From the NCBI GenBank assembly GCA_964411125.1, contig CAYPJU010000012.1:1-64000 (forward strand): a stretch of 64,000 nt of DNA. The letters run 5' to 3'. Made by a program: the position numbers and the translations under genes. Every line of letters starts with the position of its first letter. Positions within the stretch are counted from its first letter, which is position 1. This document shows, in pieces, positions 26,456 through 35,254 of this stretch. This DNA is from JBFIHF01 sp964411125 (lineage in GTDB: Bacteria > Myxococcota_A > Bradymonadia > Bradymonadales > Bradymonadaceae). The notes under the pieces are model-generated. The model searched no databases and was not told the origin of the DNA. It saw only the letters and a list, made by a program, of their open reading frames with translations.

Positions 26456-27874
26456 ATGATCCCTGACCCCGCCCAGCTCGTCGGCCGAACCATCGCCTCC
26501 CGGTACGTCCTCGAACGCGTGCTCGCCGCCGACGATCGCAGCGGGCTCTTCTCGGCAGCCACGGAGGACGGTCGCCGTGTGGTGGTAAAGCTCGTCGCGG
26601 GGGACGCTTCGGGCTGGACGCCCGAGGCGGAACTCTCCACCGACGCCGTGCGCTCGGTCGTCGGGGACGCTCCGCACTGCATCGAAGCCGGCTCCCACGC
26701 GGGGATGAACTACTGGATCCTTCAGCCAGCGTCGCCGGGCGGCCTGGAGCCGACCACCGGCTCCGGCACCCGGCCGCAAGCGACCCCGTCGAGCGGCTCG
26801 ATCACGATCTCCGTCTGGGCGGTCGGCGTCATGATCGGGCTTCTCCTGCTGGGGCTCGCCGGTCTGACGTGGTTGCTTTTCTTTCGCGGCGATACGCCAC
26901 CCCCTGCCCTCCCGACCGACTCCCCGCCAGCAGGATTGGCAGAGCGGGAGCAGGTGGCCGCACCTGCCCCCGAGGAACCGACGGTCGTCGTGGTGGAGTC
27001 GCCTCACGTCGGGGTCGTCGCGGCACCGGACGCCGCGGCGGTGGAGGACACCTCGCCTCCCGATCCCGGCTCCTCGGGGTGCGGAAAAAAGGTCGACCCC
27101 GACGACGTCGGTACGTTCCGAAAGGCAGGGAAGGGATGGGTCCGACTCCCCACCGGTTACGACCCGAACGAGCCGGCGCCTCTCGTCTACTTTTTCGGGC
27201 GACAGCGGGTGGAACCGGACTACCTCGAGGAAAAAATGTTCGTCGACCGGTGGGCGGACAAACACGGCTTCGTCCTCGTGACCTATCGGACGTGGGGGCA
27301 CGAGGTCGCCATCGCCAACGTTCTCGAAGACAATCTCGGCGAGTGGGCGGCGCAGCGGTACTGCATAAGTGCTCTTCGACACTACGCTGTCGGGATCGGC
27401 TTCAGCGAGGAGATCGTTCGCGAGCTGCCGAACTCCGTGCCGCTGTCGGGTGCTGTGGGATTCGGCCACCGCACGGGCTTGATCGAGGATGTCCCGCGCC
27501 CGATACCGCCGATTCCCTACCTCCATTTCCACGGCAAGCTGGACCGCGTGACTCCGACGGGAGGCGGGTTGAAGTGCGTCAACAGCAAGAAGATCCACAT
27601 CGTCCGTTCGCTGAACGAGGAGATGGAGCCATTCCGCGAGACGCACGGCTGTAACAGCAGCTTCAAGAGGACCGAGCTTCCAGGCGGGCACTGCGAGGAG
27701 TGGGAGTGCGACGTGCCCTTCAAGGTCTGCATCACCGATGGCGACCGGCGGCTCGTCGGGGAGGACGAGATCCCGGGGAATCCGCGCTGCGCGGGGCCCG
27801 AGCCGACTCGGATGCCGGTCCTCGACGTAGCCGCCGACTTTCTCAAGACCCGCGGCGTGGACCTGCGACGGTGA
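26456..27874 (+). CDS. Fusion of a truncated kinase N-lobe, membrane helix and esterase-like alpha/beta hydrolase
   Basis: 472 residues. Residues 1-60 read like the start of a Hanks kinase N-lobe (LVGRTIASRYVLERVL, then VVVKLVAG with the usual Lys) but the C-lobe, HRD and DFG are absent. One membrane helix follows (about 120-145, VGVMIGLLLLGLAGLTWLLFF), then a Pro/Val-rich linker. From about 205 to the end an extracytoplasmic domain resembles poly(3-hydroxybutyrate) depolymerase/feruloyl-esterase-like hydrolases: GWVRLPTGYDPNEPAPLVYFFG, then VGIGFSEEIV, then PYLHFHGKLDRVTP. The usual nucleophile elbow GxSxG is not clear: the nearest, VGIGFSEEI, has Ser in a GFSE context. Several Cys suggest disulfides. 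It may be a catalytically altered sensor. Confidence 0.72.
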   Translation: MIPDPAQLVGRTIASRYVLERVLAADDRSGLFSAATEDGRRVVVKLVAGDASGWTPEAELSTDAVRSVVGDAPHCIEAGSHAGMNYWILQPASPGGLEPTTGSGTRPQATPSSGSITISVWAVGVMIGLLLLGLAGLTWLLFFRGDTPPPALPTDSPPAGLAEREQVAAPAPEEPTVVVVESPHVGVVAAPDAAAVEDTSPPDPGSSGCGKKVDPDDVGTFRKAGKGWVRLPTGYDPNEPAPLVYFFGRQRVEPDYLEEKMFVDRWADKHGFVLVTYRTWGHEVAIANVLEDNLGEWAAQRYCISALRHYAVGIGFSEEIVRELPNSVPLSGAVGFGHRTGLIEDVPRPIPPIPYLHFHGKLDRVTPTGGGLKCVNSKKIHIVRSLNEEMEPFRETHGCNSSFKRTELPGGHCEEWECDVPFKVCITDGDRRLVGEDEIPGNPRCAGPEPTRMPVLDVAADFLKTRGVDLRR

Positions 27875-27932
27875 TCCTCGAGCCGGCATCCGCGCGGCGG
27901 GGACGGGGCGCCCGAAAGGCCGGTTCCAATGC

Positions 27933-27961
27933 TTGACCGCTCGTCTTTGCCCGTGCTACCT
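27933..27961 (+). promoter_or_regulatory. Candidate promoter TTGACC-N17-CTACCT
   Basis: A good -35 box with a weak -10 (shifted by one nt it reads TACCTG with an 18-nt spacer), about 50 nt before the receiver-protein start at 28012. Confidence 0.35.
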
Positions 27962-28011
27962 GTCTTAGGCACAAAGCTACAAATTCTCGGTTCCAACATG
28001 GAGTGTTGAGC

Positions 28012-29052
28012 ATGTCGCAGACAGTGCTCGTTGCGGATGACAGCAAGACGATTCGACAAATCGTCGAAATGGCGCTCAAAGCGTCCGCATGGGAAGTCGT
28101 GAGTGTCGGTAATGCCAGCGAAGCCGTGCAAGCGGCTCAGAACGGCCCGTCCGTCATTCTGCTCGATTACTTTATGGGAGCCGACGACGACGGCTACGAC
28201 GTGTGCCGTCAGCTGAAAGCCGACGCCGCGACGAGCGGAATCCCGGTCGTCATGCTCGGCGGAACCTACAAGGCGTTCGACGAGAACGTCGCCCGCCAGT
28301 CGGGCGCCGACAGCGTCCTCATGAAGCCGTTCAACACGGACGCGCTCCTCACCGCCATCGAGGAAGCGGAAGCCAATGGTGCGACCGCGGCCCCGCAGCC
28401 GGCGGCCGGTCACGGTCTTCCAGTTCCTCAGCCCGTCTACGACGAAGAGTCGGAGGTCGGCTACGGTGACTCCGAGCCAGGATACGGCGCCGCAGACTCC
28501 TCGTCCGAAGAACTGGAGATCGGTTACGCAGCCGACGACAGCGAGGACGACATCGAGATCGGCTATGGAGACTCCGAGCCCGGTTACGGAGACTCCGAAC
28601 CGGATCTCGCACCCACGCCCGTCTACGAGGTCGAGTCGGAGCCCGAAGAGGAAGTTCCGGCGGCCTACGGCGACTCCACGCCACTGCCGACCCCGAAGCC
28701 CGCGACCACCCCCACGAGCCAGCCGCGCATCCCCGCGGACCCTCCGCAGGCACGTCACGGCTCGTCCCCCGAGATCCCCTCGCGTCAGAGCGCCCCGGCG
28801 ACGCCGGCAGCGCCCGCGATGTCGAAGGACGAGATCGAGAACTTCATCCGCGAAGAGGTCCGCTCGACTGTCCGCCAGGAACTCCCGGGACTGCTGCGCA
28901 CCGTCATGGGCGAGATCTTCCAGCAGAAGGTCCTCCCCAAGCTCCTCGAGCACGCAGAGCAGCGCGTTCGCAGTGCCGTCTCCGAGAATCTCGCCGGACA
29001 GATCCAGCACCACGTACGCGTAGAGATCGAGCGCCTGCTCAACGAAGACTGA
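28012..29052 (+). CDS. Response-regulator receiver protein with acidic GYGDSEPGYG repeats
   Basis: 346 residues. The receiver domain (1-120) has D9/D10, the phospho-acceptor D52 (VILLDYFMG) and K105 (LMKPF); the switch Thr position reads Gly (VVMLGGTY). Residues about 138-225 are low complexity and acidic, with repeated (I/V/P)GYGDSEPGYG-like units, then a Pro/Thr-rich linker. The C-terminal 75 residues (DEIENFIREEVRSTVRQEL onward) are a strongly predicted amphipathic helix or coiled coil. There is no DNA-binding domain, so output is probably by protein interaction, as in myxobacterial polarity and motility regulators; that is inference. GGAG lies 8 nt before the ATG at 28012. A terminator follows. 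Confidence 0.88.
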   Translation: MSQTVLVADDSKTIRQIVEMALKASAWEVVSVGNASEAVQAAQNGPSVILLDYFMGADDDGYDVCRQLKADAATSGIPVVMLGGTYKAFDENVARQSGADSVLMKPFNTDALLTAIEEAEANGATAAPQPAAGHGLPVPQPVYDEESEVGYGDSEPGYGAADSSSEELEIGYAADDSEDDIEIGYGDSEPGYGDSEPDLAPTPVYEVESEPEEEVPAAYGDSTPLPTPKPATTPTSQPRIPADPPQARHGSSPEIPSRQSAPATPAAPAMSKDEIENFIREEVRSTVRQELPGLLRTVMGEIFQQKVLPKLLEHAEQRVRSAVSENLAGQIQHHVRVEIERLLNED

Positions 29053-29074
29053 CGAAATCGCGGTCCTCGTAACA

Positions 29075-29101
29075 GGCGCCCTCGTTCGGGGCGCCTTTTT
29101 T
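29075..29101 (+). terminator. Rho-independent terminator
   Basis: GGCGCCC / GGGCGCC stem with a 7-nt loop followed by six T, 23 nt beyond the receiver-protein stop. Confidence 0.92.
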
Positions 29102-29193
29102 GTTGTCCGAAACGGCACCGACCGCACAGCACGATTGACGAAAACCCGGCGTGTCGAATACCACGCCAACCGCACACGAGCTGGAGAGTGAAC

Positions 29194-31944
29194 ATGAAGA
29201 TCGACGAGACATACGACCCGCGCGCAGTCGAATCACGCTGGTACGATTTCTGGGTCGAAAAGGGCCTCTTTGCTGCGGACGAACACTCCGACAAGGAGCC
29301 CTATACGATCGTGATACCCCCGCCGAACGTCACCGGCTCGCTCCACATGGGGCACGCGATCTTCGTCACTCTCCAGGACCTCCTCGTCCGCTGGAAGAGA
29401 ATGCAGGGCTTCGAGGCCCTCTGGCTCCCGGGCACCGACCACGCCGGCATCGCCACGCAGGTCATGGTCGAGCGCGAGATCGCCAAAGAAGGGCTGAATC
29501 GGTACGACCTCGGACGCTCGAAGTTCCTGGACCGCGTCTGGCAATGGAAGGACGAGAAAGGCGGCACGATCGTCAACCAGATGAAAAAGATGGGGGCCTC
29601 CTGCGATTGGGACCGAGAGCGCTTCACCATGGACGAGGGGCTCTCGCGCGCCGTCCGCGAAGCGTTCGTCCAGCTCTTCGAGGAAGGGCTCATCTACCGG
29701 GCCGAGCGCATGGTCGACTGGGACCCGGGCTCACAGACCGTCCTGTCGGACCTCGAGGTCGATCGCGACGAGGAGCCCGGGAAGTTCTGGTACCTGGAGT
29801 ATCCGCTCGCCGACGGTAGCGGATCGATCACGGTCGGCACGACCCGGCCCGAGACGATGCTCGGCGACACCGCGGTCGCGGTCCACCCCGACGACGACCG
29901 CTACAAGGACATCATCGGCAAGATGATCGCGCTGCCGCTCACCGGCCGCGAGATTCCGGTCATCGCCGATACCGTCCTCCCCGATCCCGAGAAGGGCTCC
30001 GGTGCCGTCAAGGTCACGCCCTCGCACGACCCGAACGACTTCGAGTGCGGGGAGCGTCACGACCTGCCGCGGATTCAAGTCATCGGCCTCGACGCGAAGA
30101 TGAACGAGAACTGCCCGGACGACTTCGTCGGGCTCGACCGCTACGAAGCGCGAAAGAAGGTCGTCGCCGATTTCGAGGCGCTCGGCCTGCTGAAGGGGAT
30201 CGACGACATCACCTACACCCCCGGCCGCTCCCAGCGCTCGGGGCAGGTCGTCGAGCCGCTCCCGATGCTGCAGTGGTTCGTCGACACCAAGCCGATGGCG
30301 GACAAGGCGATCGAGGCGGTCGAAAGCGGCCGCACCCGCATCCTCCCCGGCTTCTGGAAGAAGACGTGGGACCACTTCATGTACAACATCCGCCCATGGT
30401 GTATCTCGCGTCAGCTCTGGTGGGGGCACCAGATCCCGGCGTGGTACTGCCCCGAGGGACACATCACCGTCTCGCGGGAGGACGCCACGAAGTGCGCCGA
30501 GTGCGGCAGCACCGAGCTCGAGCAGGAAGCCGACGTTCTCGACACCTGGTTCTCGTCGGGGCTCTGGCCCTTCTCGACGCTGGGGTGGCCCGACGAGACG
30601 CCGTCGCTCGAGAAGTTCTACCCGACCGACGTCCTCGAGACGGGCTTCGACATTCTGTTCTTCTGGGTCGCCCGCATGATGATGATGGGCTGCTGGTTCA
30701 TGGACGAGGTGCCGTTCGACGACGTCTTCCTGCACGCGATGGTCCGCGACCGGCAGGGGCAGAAGATGTCGAAGACGAAGGGGAACATCATCGATCCCCT
30801 CCACATGATCTTCGGCGCGAAGCCCGAAGACCTCGATCCCGAGCTGCACGCCGAGCTCCTCGACCAGTACCCCGAGGGGGTCGACCCGCAAGGGGCCGAC
30901 GCGCTGCGCTTCACCCTCGGCGTCTACGCCGCGCAGGGACGCGACATCAAACTCGACGTCAGCCGCATCGAGGGCTACCGCGCGTTCCTCAACAAGCTCT
31001 GGAACGCCGCGCGCTTCGGGCTGATGAACCTCGAAGACTACACCGATGGACTGCCGACCGACCCGACGAACTACGAGCTGTCGACCGTCGACAGGTGGAT
31101 CCTGCATCGCCTCGACGAGGTCGTCGAAGAGTCGACGGCGGCGCTCGAGGAGTACCGGTTCAACGACTACGCTCAGGCCGTCTACCACTTCACGTGGCAC
31201 GAGCTGTGCGACTGGTACATCGAGTTCATCAAGCCGGCGCTCTACGACGACGATGGGACGGGCGGCGACGCGCGGCTCGCGGCGCAGGCGACGCTCCTCT
31301 ACGCGCTCGATCGCGTCCTGCGACTCATGCACCCGCTTGCGCCATTCATCACCGAAGACATCTGGCAGGCGCTGCCGCTCGGTGACGACGTCGCCGAGAG
31401 CATCATGATCGCCGACTGGCCGACCGCGAACCCCGCCCTGCGTGACGAAACGTCGAAGGCCGCAGCCGAGTTGGTCGTCGACCTCATCTCGGAGATCCGC
31501 GGCGTTCGAGGGAACACCAACGTCAAACCGAGCACCTCGATCCCGACACTCTACCTGACGACGCAGAACGAGGGCCACAAGGCTTCGATCGAGACCGCCC
31601 TCCCCTACCTGCGCCGGCTCGCACGCGTCGAGAACGTCGAGTTCATCGACGCCGCGCGCGCCGAGACCCTCGATGGGGCCGCCACCGCCGTGTGCCGCGG
31701 CATCGAGATCCGTATCCCGCTCAAGGGCCTCATCGATCTCGACGAAGAACTCGGCCGCCTCAACAAGGAGCTCGAGCGCGTGACCAAAGACATCGCGTTC
31801 GTTTCCAAGAAGCTCGGCAACGAAAAGTTCGTCGCCAAAGCGCCCGCCGAGATCGTGCAGAAGGAGCGCGACAAGCTCGCTGCGTTCGAGGAAGAGCAGC
31901 GCACGCTCGAGCAGAGCCTCGTCGATCTCGAGAAACTTCGCTGA
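29194..31944 (+). CDS. valS: Valyl-tRNA synthetase
   Basis: 916 residues, class I aminoacyl-tRNA synthetase charging tRNA-Val. The HIGH motif reads PPNVTGSLHMGHA, the KMSKS motif reads QKMSKTKGN, and the editing-domain segment GTTRPETMLGDTAVAVHP is intact. A CPEGH...CAECG Cys cluster precedes DVLDTWFSSGLWPFSTLGWP, as in many bacterial ValRS. The C-terminal coiled coil (LDEELGRLNKELERVTKDI) that binds tRNA is present. The ATG at 29194 has GGAG seven nt upstream; an in-frame GTG lies two codons earlier. Confidence 0.97.
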   Translation: MKIDETYDPRAVESRWYDFWVEKGLFAADEHSDKEPYTIVIPPPNVTGSLHMGHAIFVTLQDLLVRWKRMQGFEALWLPGTDHAGIATQVMVEREIAKEGLNRYDLGRSKFLDRVWQWKDEKGGTIVNQMKKMGASCDWDRERFTMDEGLSRAVREAFVQLFEEGLIYRAERMVDWDPGSQTVLSDLEVDRDEEPGKFWYLEYPLADGSGSITVGTTRPETMLGDTAVAVHPDDDRYKDIIGKMIALPLTGREIPVIADTVLPDPEKGSGAVKVTPSHDPNDFECGERHDLPRIQVIGLDAKMNENCPDDFVGLDRYEARKKVVADFEALGLLKGIDDITYTPGRSQRSGQVVEPLPMLQWFVDTKPMADKAIEAVESGRTRILPGFWKKTWDHFMYNIRPWCISRQLWWGHQIPAWYCPEGHITVSREDATKCAECGSTELEQEADVLDTWFSSGLWPFSTLGWPDETPSLEKFYPTDVLETGFDILFFWVARMMMMGCWFMDEVPFDDVFLHAMVRDRQGQKMSKTKGNIIDPLHMIFGAKPEDLDPELHAELLDQYPEGVDPQGADALRFTLGVYAAQGRDIKLDVSRIEGYRAFLNKLWNAARFGLMNLEDYTDGLPTDPTNYELSTVDRWILHRLDEVVEESTAALEEYRFNDYAQAVYHFTWHELCDWYIEFIKPALYDDDGTGGDARLAAQATLLYALDRVLRLMHPLAPFITEDIWQALPLGDDVAESIMIADWPTANPALRDETSKAAAELVVDLISEIRGVRGNTNVKPSTSIPTLYLTTQNEGHKASIETALPYLRRLARVENVEFIDAARAETLDGAATAVCRGIEIRIPLKGLIDLDEELGRLNKELERVTKDIAFVSKKLGNEKFVAKAPAEIVQKERDKLAAFEEEQRTLEQSLVDLEKLR

Positions 31945-32016
31945 CGGCCTCCCCCGCGCAGCGCGCGCGCCGATTCGGTGACAACTCCACTCTCGTCGAG
32001 TAGTCTCGGCCGCGCC

Positions 32017-32781
32017 ATGCCGAAGTCTCCGACACGTCCGCAGCACTCGCTGTTCGATTGGTTCAGCCGCGCCAAAGCGCCCCGCGGCGCGATCAGCCTC
32101 GCGTCTCAGCGCATTCAGGTCGACTCCGACGAGCTGCGCGAACTCCACCGCGGGCTCGAACGCGGGCTCGGCACCGTCGACCTGGTCGTCACGGACAACA
32201 CGCGGCGGATGGTGACCGCGCGCGCCAGGCGCGGGCGGCACCACCTGCGGTTGCACCACATGTTCGTCGGTGCCCCACCCGAAGTCGTGGACTCGATCGT
32301 CGACCTCGCCCGCGGCGACGGGTCCGGCGCCCCCCTTCGCGACTTCATCGCCGACAACCGGGATGCCATCAAGGGGCGAGCCGAGCCGAGCGAATCGAAG
32401 GGCGCGGTCCACGATCTGGACGCGTCGCTGCAACGCGCCCTGCGCGAAGAGGCGCTGCGAGACGCCGAGCTCGACGACATCGTCGTCGGCTGGGGGCGCA
32501 ACGGCCGGGGGCGGCGATCGATCCGATTCGGCACCTTCGACTTCGACGCGCGCACCATCCGGATTCACCCCGCGCTCGACGAGGAGTGGGTGCCCGCCTA
32601 CTTCGTCGACTTCGTGATGTACCACGAGCTCCTGCACGCCCTCTTCCCGCCGACGCGGACCGCAAGCGGACGCCGCGTCCTTCATCCACCGGAATTTCGC
32701 AGGCTCGAGAAGCGCTTCTCTCGATACGAAGACGCGATGGAGTGGGAAACCGCCAACCTCGGAAGGCTTCTGAAACGATGA
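32017..32781 (+). CDS. SprT-like zinc metalloprotease
   Basis: 254 residues. A C-terminal half with the zinc motif YHELLHA (HExxH, about 205) preceded by TIRIHPALDEEWVPAYFVDFVM and followed by HPPEFRRLEKRF, the layout of SprT/WSS1-like peptidases. The family cleaves DNA-bound proteins in eukaryotes; bacterial members are mostly uncharacterised. There is no signal peptide. The stop overlaps the start of the cytochrome gene (ATGA). The Met at 32017 gives the most compact N-terminus; an in-frame codon 39 nt upstream is possible. Confidence 0.85.
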   Translation: MPKSPTRPQHSLFDWFSRAKAPRGAISLASQRIQVDSDELRELHRGLERGLGTVDLVVTDNTRRMVTARARRGRHHLRLHHMFVGAPPEVVDSIVDLARGDGSGAPLRDFIADNRDAIKGRAEPSESKGAVHDLDASLQRALREEALRDAELDDIVVGWGRNGRGRRSIRFGTFDFDARTIRIHPALDEEWVPAYFVDFVMYHELLHALFPPTRTASGRRVLHPPEFRRLEKRFSRYEDAMEWETANLGRLLKR

Positions 32782-34517
32782 AACGAAACCCGAACGCATT
32801 GTTCACGACCGCGGCCCTCGTCGGCTGCGCGTTTCTGTTCGCCGCTGCCTCGTGCGAATCGAAGAAGCCGACGCCGGAGGTGACGGTCGAGCCCGTCACC
32901 TCCCAGAAAGACTCCCTCCCCGAGGCGGGCAAAGACGAAGTCTACGACGAAAAGACCCCGCAGGACGTGGGACCCAAGGCACCGGCCGTGTTCGCCATTA
33001 CCGGCCTTCAGGGCTACACGGAGCCGTGTGGATGTACGCTCGACGTGATGCTCGGCGGGATCGATCGCATCACGCAGTATGTCGAGGACGCGCGCAAGCT
33101 CTACCCCGCCGTCGAGTTCGTCGACGCCGGCGACCTCTGGTTCGAGACGACGGACCTCGCCGAACACGAGATCCCGCAGGAGAAAGCGAAGATCGACGTC
33201 GTCCGGCAGGGCCTGGCGAAGATGCGACTCGCCGTGACCGTCCCGGGTGAGAAGGACTTCGCGCTCGGCGCCGACTACTACATGGAACAGGTCCGCGGCG
33301 GGAACATCCGCCCCATCGCGGCGAACCTGACGATCGAGGGGGTCTCCCTCTCCCCGACCCACAAGGCGAACCTCGACGGGGTGGAGACGCTGTTCATCGG
33401 CGTGGTCGATCCGACGCTCTACGAAGGGATCGAGGGGGTTTCGGCATCGGAACCCGACGCCGCGCTGGCTGCGCTCGCCGACGAGATCACCGCGGCCGAC
33501 GCGACCATCGTCCTCGCTCACGGAGATCTCCCGTTCGCCAAGCGAGCGCTCCAGGCCGCCGACGGAGCCGACTTCGCCGTCGTCGGTCATCCGCGAGAGA
33601 CCGACCAGGTCGACTCCATCGATGGAGCCTATACGCTCGAACCCTACGACCAGGGGCGCTACTTCGGCATCCTGAAGCTCATCAACGCCGCAGAGGCGAA
33701 AGGGAAGAGCTTCCAGAACACCCGGACGGGGAGCAAGGCGGAGCTCGAGAAGATCGACGGCCAGATCGAGCACGTGAACGCGTCGATCAACAAGCTCCCC
33801 CCGGCGAGCCCGGGCGAAGAACCCCAGATCATCCTCACGCTCAGAAAACGTCTCGAGGACCTGGAAGCTCGAAAGCAGGAGATCCAGAACGCCGACCTCG
33901 AAATCCCCGAGGACGAGCCATCCTTCTTGTGGCGTAGCGTCCCGATGGAGCCCGGCTACGGCAAAGACGACGAGATGAAGAAGGTGCGTGAGCAGTACAA
34001 CAAGCAGCTCAAGGAGCTGAACTCCAGCGTCGAATTCGAGGTGCCTGCCGCGGCGAAGGGGGAGGCGGTCTTCGTCGGCTCCAACACGTGCACGACGTGC
34101 CACGCGCCCGCCACGAAGTTCTGGGAGTCGACGGCGCACGCGAAAGCGCTCGTCACCCTGGAGGAACGCGACAAGGACTTCGACCAGAAGTGCATCGGGT
34201 GCCACGTCGTCGGGTACGAGCAGCCCGGAGGCAGCGTGATCGGCAAGCTGCAGTACGACGCATCGCTCGAGAATCCGCACGGTCAGGCATTCGACGTCTC
34301 CAAAGACCTCCGACACGTCGGCTGCGAGTCGTGCCACGGCCCCGGCTCGAACCACTGGTTCCAGCCCGTGGGGGCAGACGGCGCCCCCGCCAACATCATC
34401 CGCGATCCGGGCCCCGAACAGTGCAGCCAGTGCCACGTGCCGGAGCACTCTCCGCGGTTCGTGTACGACGTCTATGTCGAGCAGATCACTGGCGAAGGTC
34501 ACGCCCGCGGCGATTGA
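32778..34517 (+). CDS. Tetrahaem cytochrome c lipoprotein with 5'-nucleotidase-like N-terminal domain
   Basis: 579 residues. A lipoprotein signal ends in LFAAASC (Cys26). About 70-320 resembles the metallophosphatase half of UshA-type 5'-nucleotidases in arrangement (VFAITGLQGYTEPCGC, EFVDAGDLWFE, ATIVLAHGDLPFA, DFAVVGHPRETD), with the EPCGC...GGIDR motif seen in cytochrome-linked members. A coiled-coil stretch (about 325-425) joins it to a C-terminal c-type cytochrome with four CxxCH sites: CTTCH 438, CIGCH 472, CESCH 516 and CSQCH 549, similar to the cytochrome c-554 family. It probably works in periplasmic electron transfer. It is coupled to the SprT gene by a 4-nt overlap. Confidence 0.88.
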   Translation: MKRNPNALFTTAALVGCAFLFAAASCESKKPTPEVTVEPVTSQKDSLPEAGKDEVYDEKTPQDVGPKAPAVFAITGLQGYTEPCGCTLDVMLGGIDRITQYVEDARKLYPAVEFVDAGDLWFETTDLAEHEIPQEKAKIDVVRQGLAKMRLAVTVPGEKDFALGADYYMEQVRGGNIRPIAANLTIEGVSLSPTHKANLDGVETLFIGVVDPTLYEGIEGVSASEPDAALAALADEITAADATIVLAHGDLPFAKRALQAADGADFAVVGHPRETDQVDSIDGAYTLEPYDQGRYFGILKLINAAEAKGKSFQNTRTGSKAELEKIDGQIEHVNASINKLPPASPGEEPQIILTLRKRLEDLEARKQEIQNADLEIPEDEPSFLWRSVPMEPGYGKDDEMKKVREQYNKQLKELNSSVEFEVPAAAKGEAVFVGSNTCTTCHAPATKFWESTAHAKALVTLEERDKDFDQKCIGCHVVGYEQPGGSVIGKLQYDASLENPHGQAFDVSKDLRHVGCESCHGPGSNHWFQPVGADGAPANIIRDPGPEQCSQCHVPEHSPRFVYDVYVEQITGEGHARGD

Positions 34518-34529
34518 GTCCTTTGCGAC

Positions 34530-34558
34530 TTGAAGACGGCGACGGCAGTCGCTAAACC
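34530..34558 (+). promoter_or_regulatory. Candidate promoter TTGAAG-N17-TAAACC
   Basis: Optimal spacing; the predicted start near 34565 lies about 27 nt before the ATG of the Cys-rich lipoprotein gene. Confidence 0.5.
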
Positions 34559-34591
34559 CTTCCCACTTCGAACGTCTCGTCTGGGAATGGT

Positions 34592-35149
34592 ATGTCTGTT
34601 CGCCGCATCAGCCTCGTCGCGGCCCTCTTCGTCGCCGGCTCCGCCTGCGGAGGCGGCGGGGGCTCCAACAACGGCACCAACAACGGTACCGCCACCAACA
34701 ACGGCGGGACGAGCGGAACGGGCGGCGGTGAATGCGCGACGGACGACGACTGCCCCGGATCGTCGTCGGCCGAGTTCCGACGGCCCGAGAACGTCGTCTG
34801 CACGATGAGCTCGGTCCGTGGGAACTACTGCTCGGAGTGCATCAACGATTCGCAGTGCGAGAGCGGCGAGGCGTGCGAGGACTCGACGAACTGCGTCGAG
34901 CTCCCCCCATGTTCGACCGGCGCAGACTGCGCAGAGGCCCCCGGCGACGAGGTGCACCGTGCCTGTGTCGCAGGGTTTTGTGACGACTGCGACGACGACG
35001 ACGAATGCGGTGCCGACGAAGTTTGCTACAGCCGCCGCTGTGCGACGCGCACGACGGTAGATCCGTCGTGCCTGGACGGAAGCTGCGAGACGACCTGCGG
35101 CATCACTGAAAACAGCGATGGAATCCCCTCGGGCGTCGCCTGTATGTAG
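34592..35149 (+). CDS. Cys-rich lipoprotein with NNGT spacer
   Basis: 185 residues. The signal MSVRRISLVAALFVAGSAC has its lipobox Cys at 19, followed by GGGGG and an NNGTNNGT...NNGG spacer. The body has about eighteen Cys in spaced pairs (CATDDDC, CSECINDSQC, CEDSTNC, CSTGADC, CDDCDDDDEC), typical of the EGF-like/Dickkopf-like Cys-rich blocks of myxobacterial surface proteins. A partner is unknown. The TlpA thioredoxin encoded at 17519 is a possible helper for such disulfides; that is inference. Confidence 0.85.
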   Translation: MSVRRISLVAALFVAGSACGGGGGSNNGTNNGTATNNGGTSGTGGGECATDDDCPGSSSAEFRRPENVVCTMSSVRGNYCSECINDSQCESGEACEDSTNCVELPPCSTGADCAEAPGDEVHRACVAGFCDDCDDDDECGADEVCYSRRCATRTTVDPSCLDGSCETTCGITENSDGIPSGVACM

Positions 35150-35177
35150 GTTTCGCGCCTCCCCCCCCACATTAGGG

Positions 35178-35206
35178 TTGAGAAGCCGTCGGCACGCGGG
35201 TTACAC
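35178..35206 (+). promoter_or_regulatory. Candidate promoter TTGAGA-N17-TTACAC
   Basis: The predicted start near 35213 lies after the first in-frame ATG at 35207, which supports the later start at 35255. Confidence 0.5.
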
Positions 35207-35254
35207 ATGGGTGCTACGCGACCTGCAACCTCACCGGTCCCCATCGAACACACG

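Noticed and set aside
29731..32799. 1022-residue minus-strand open frame over valS
   Set aside because: Antisense to valS and the SprT-like gene; no motif and no ribosome-binding site.
35207..35254. Upstream ATG of the acidic hypothetical protein
   Set aside because: It would lie before the predicted transcription start near 35213 and adds MGATRPATSPVPIEHT, unlike the Lys-rich beginning at 35255.
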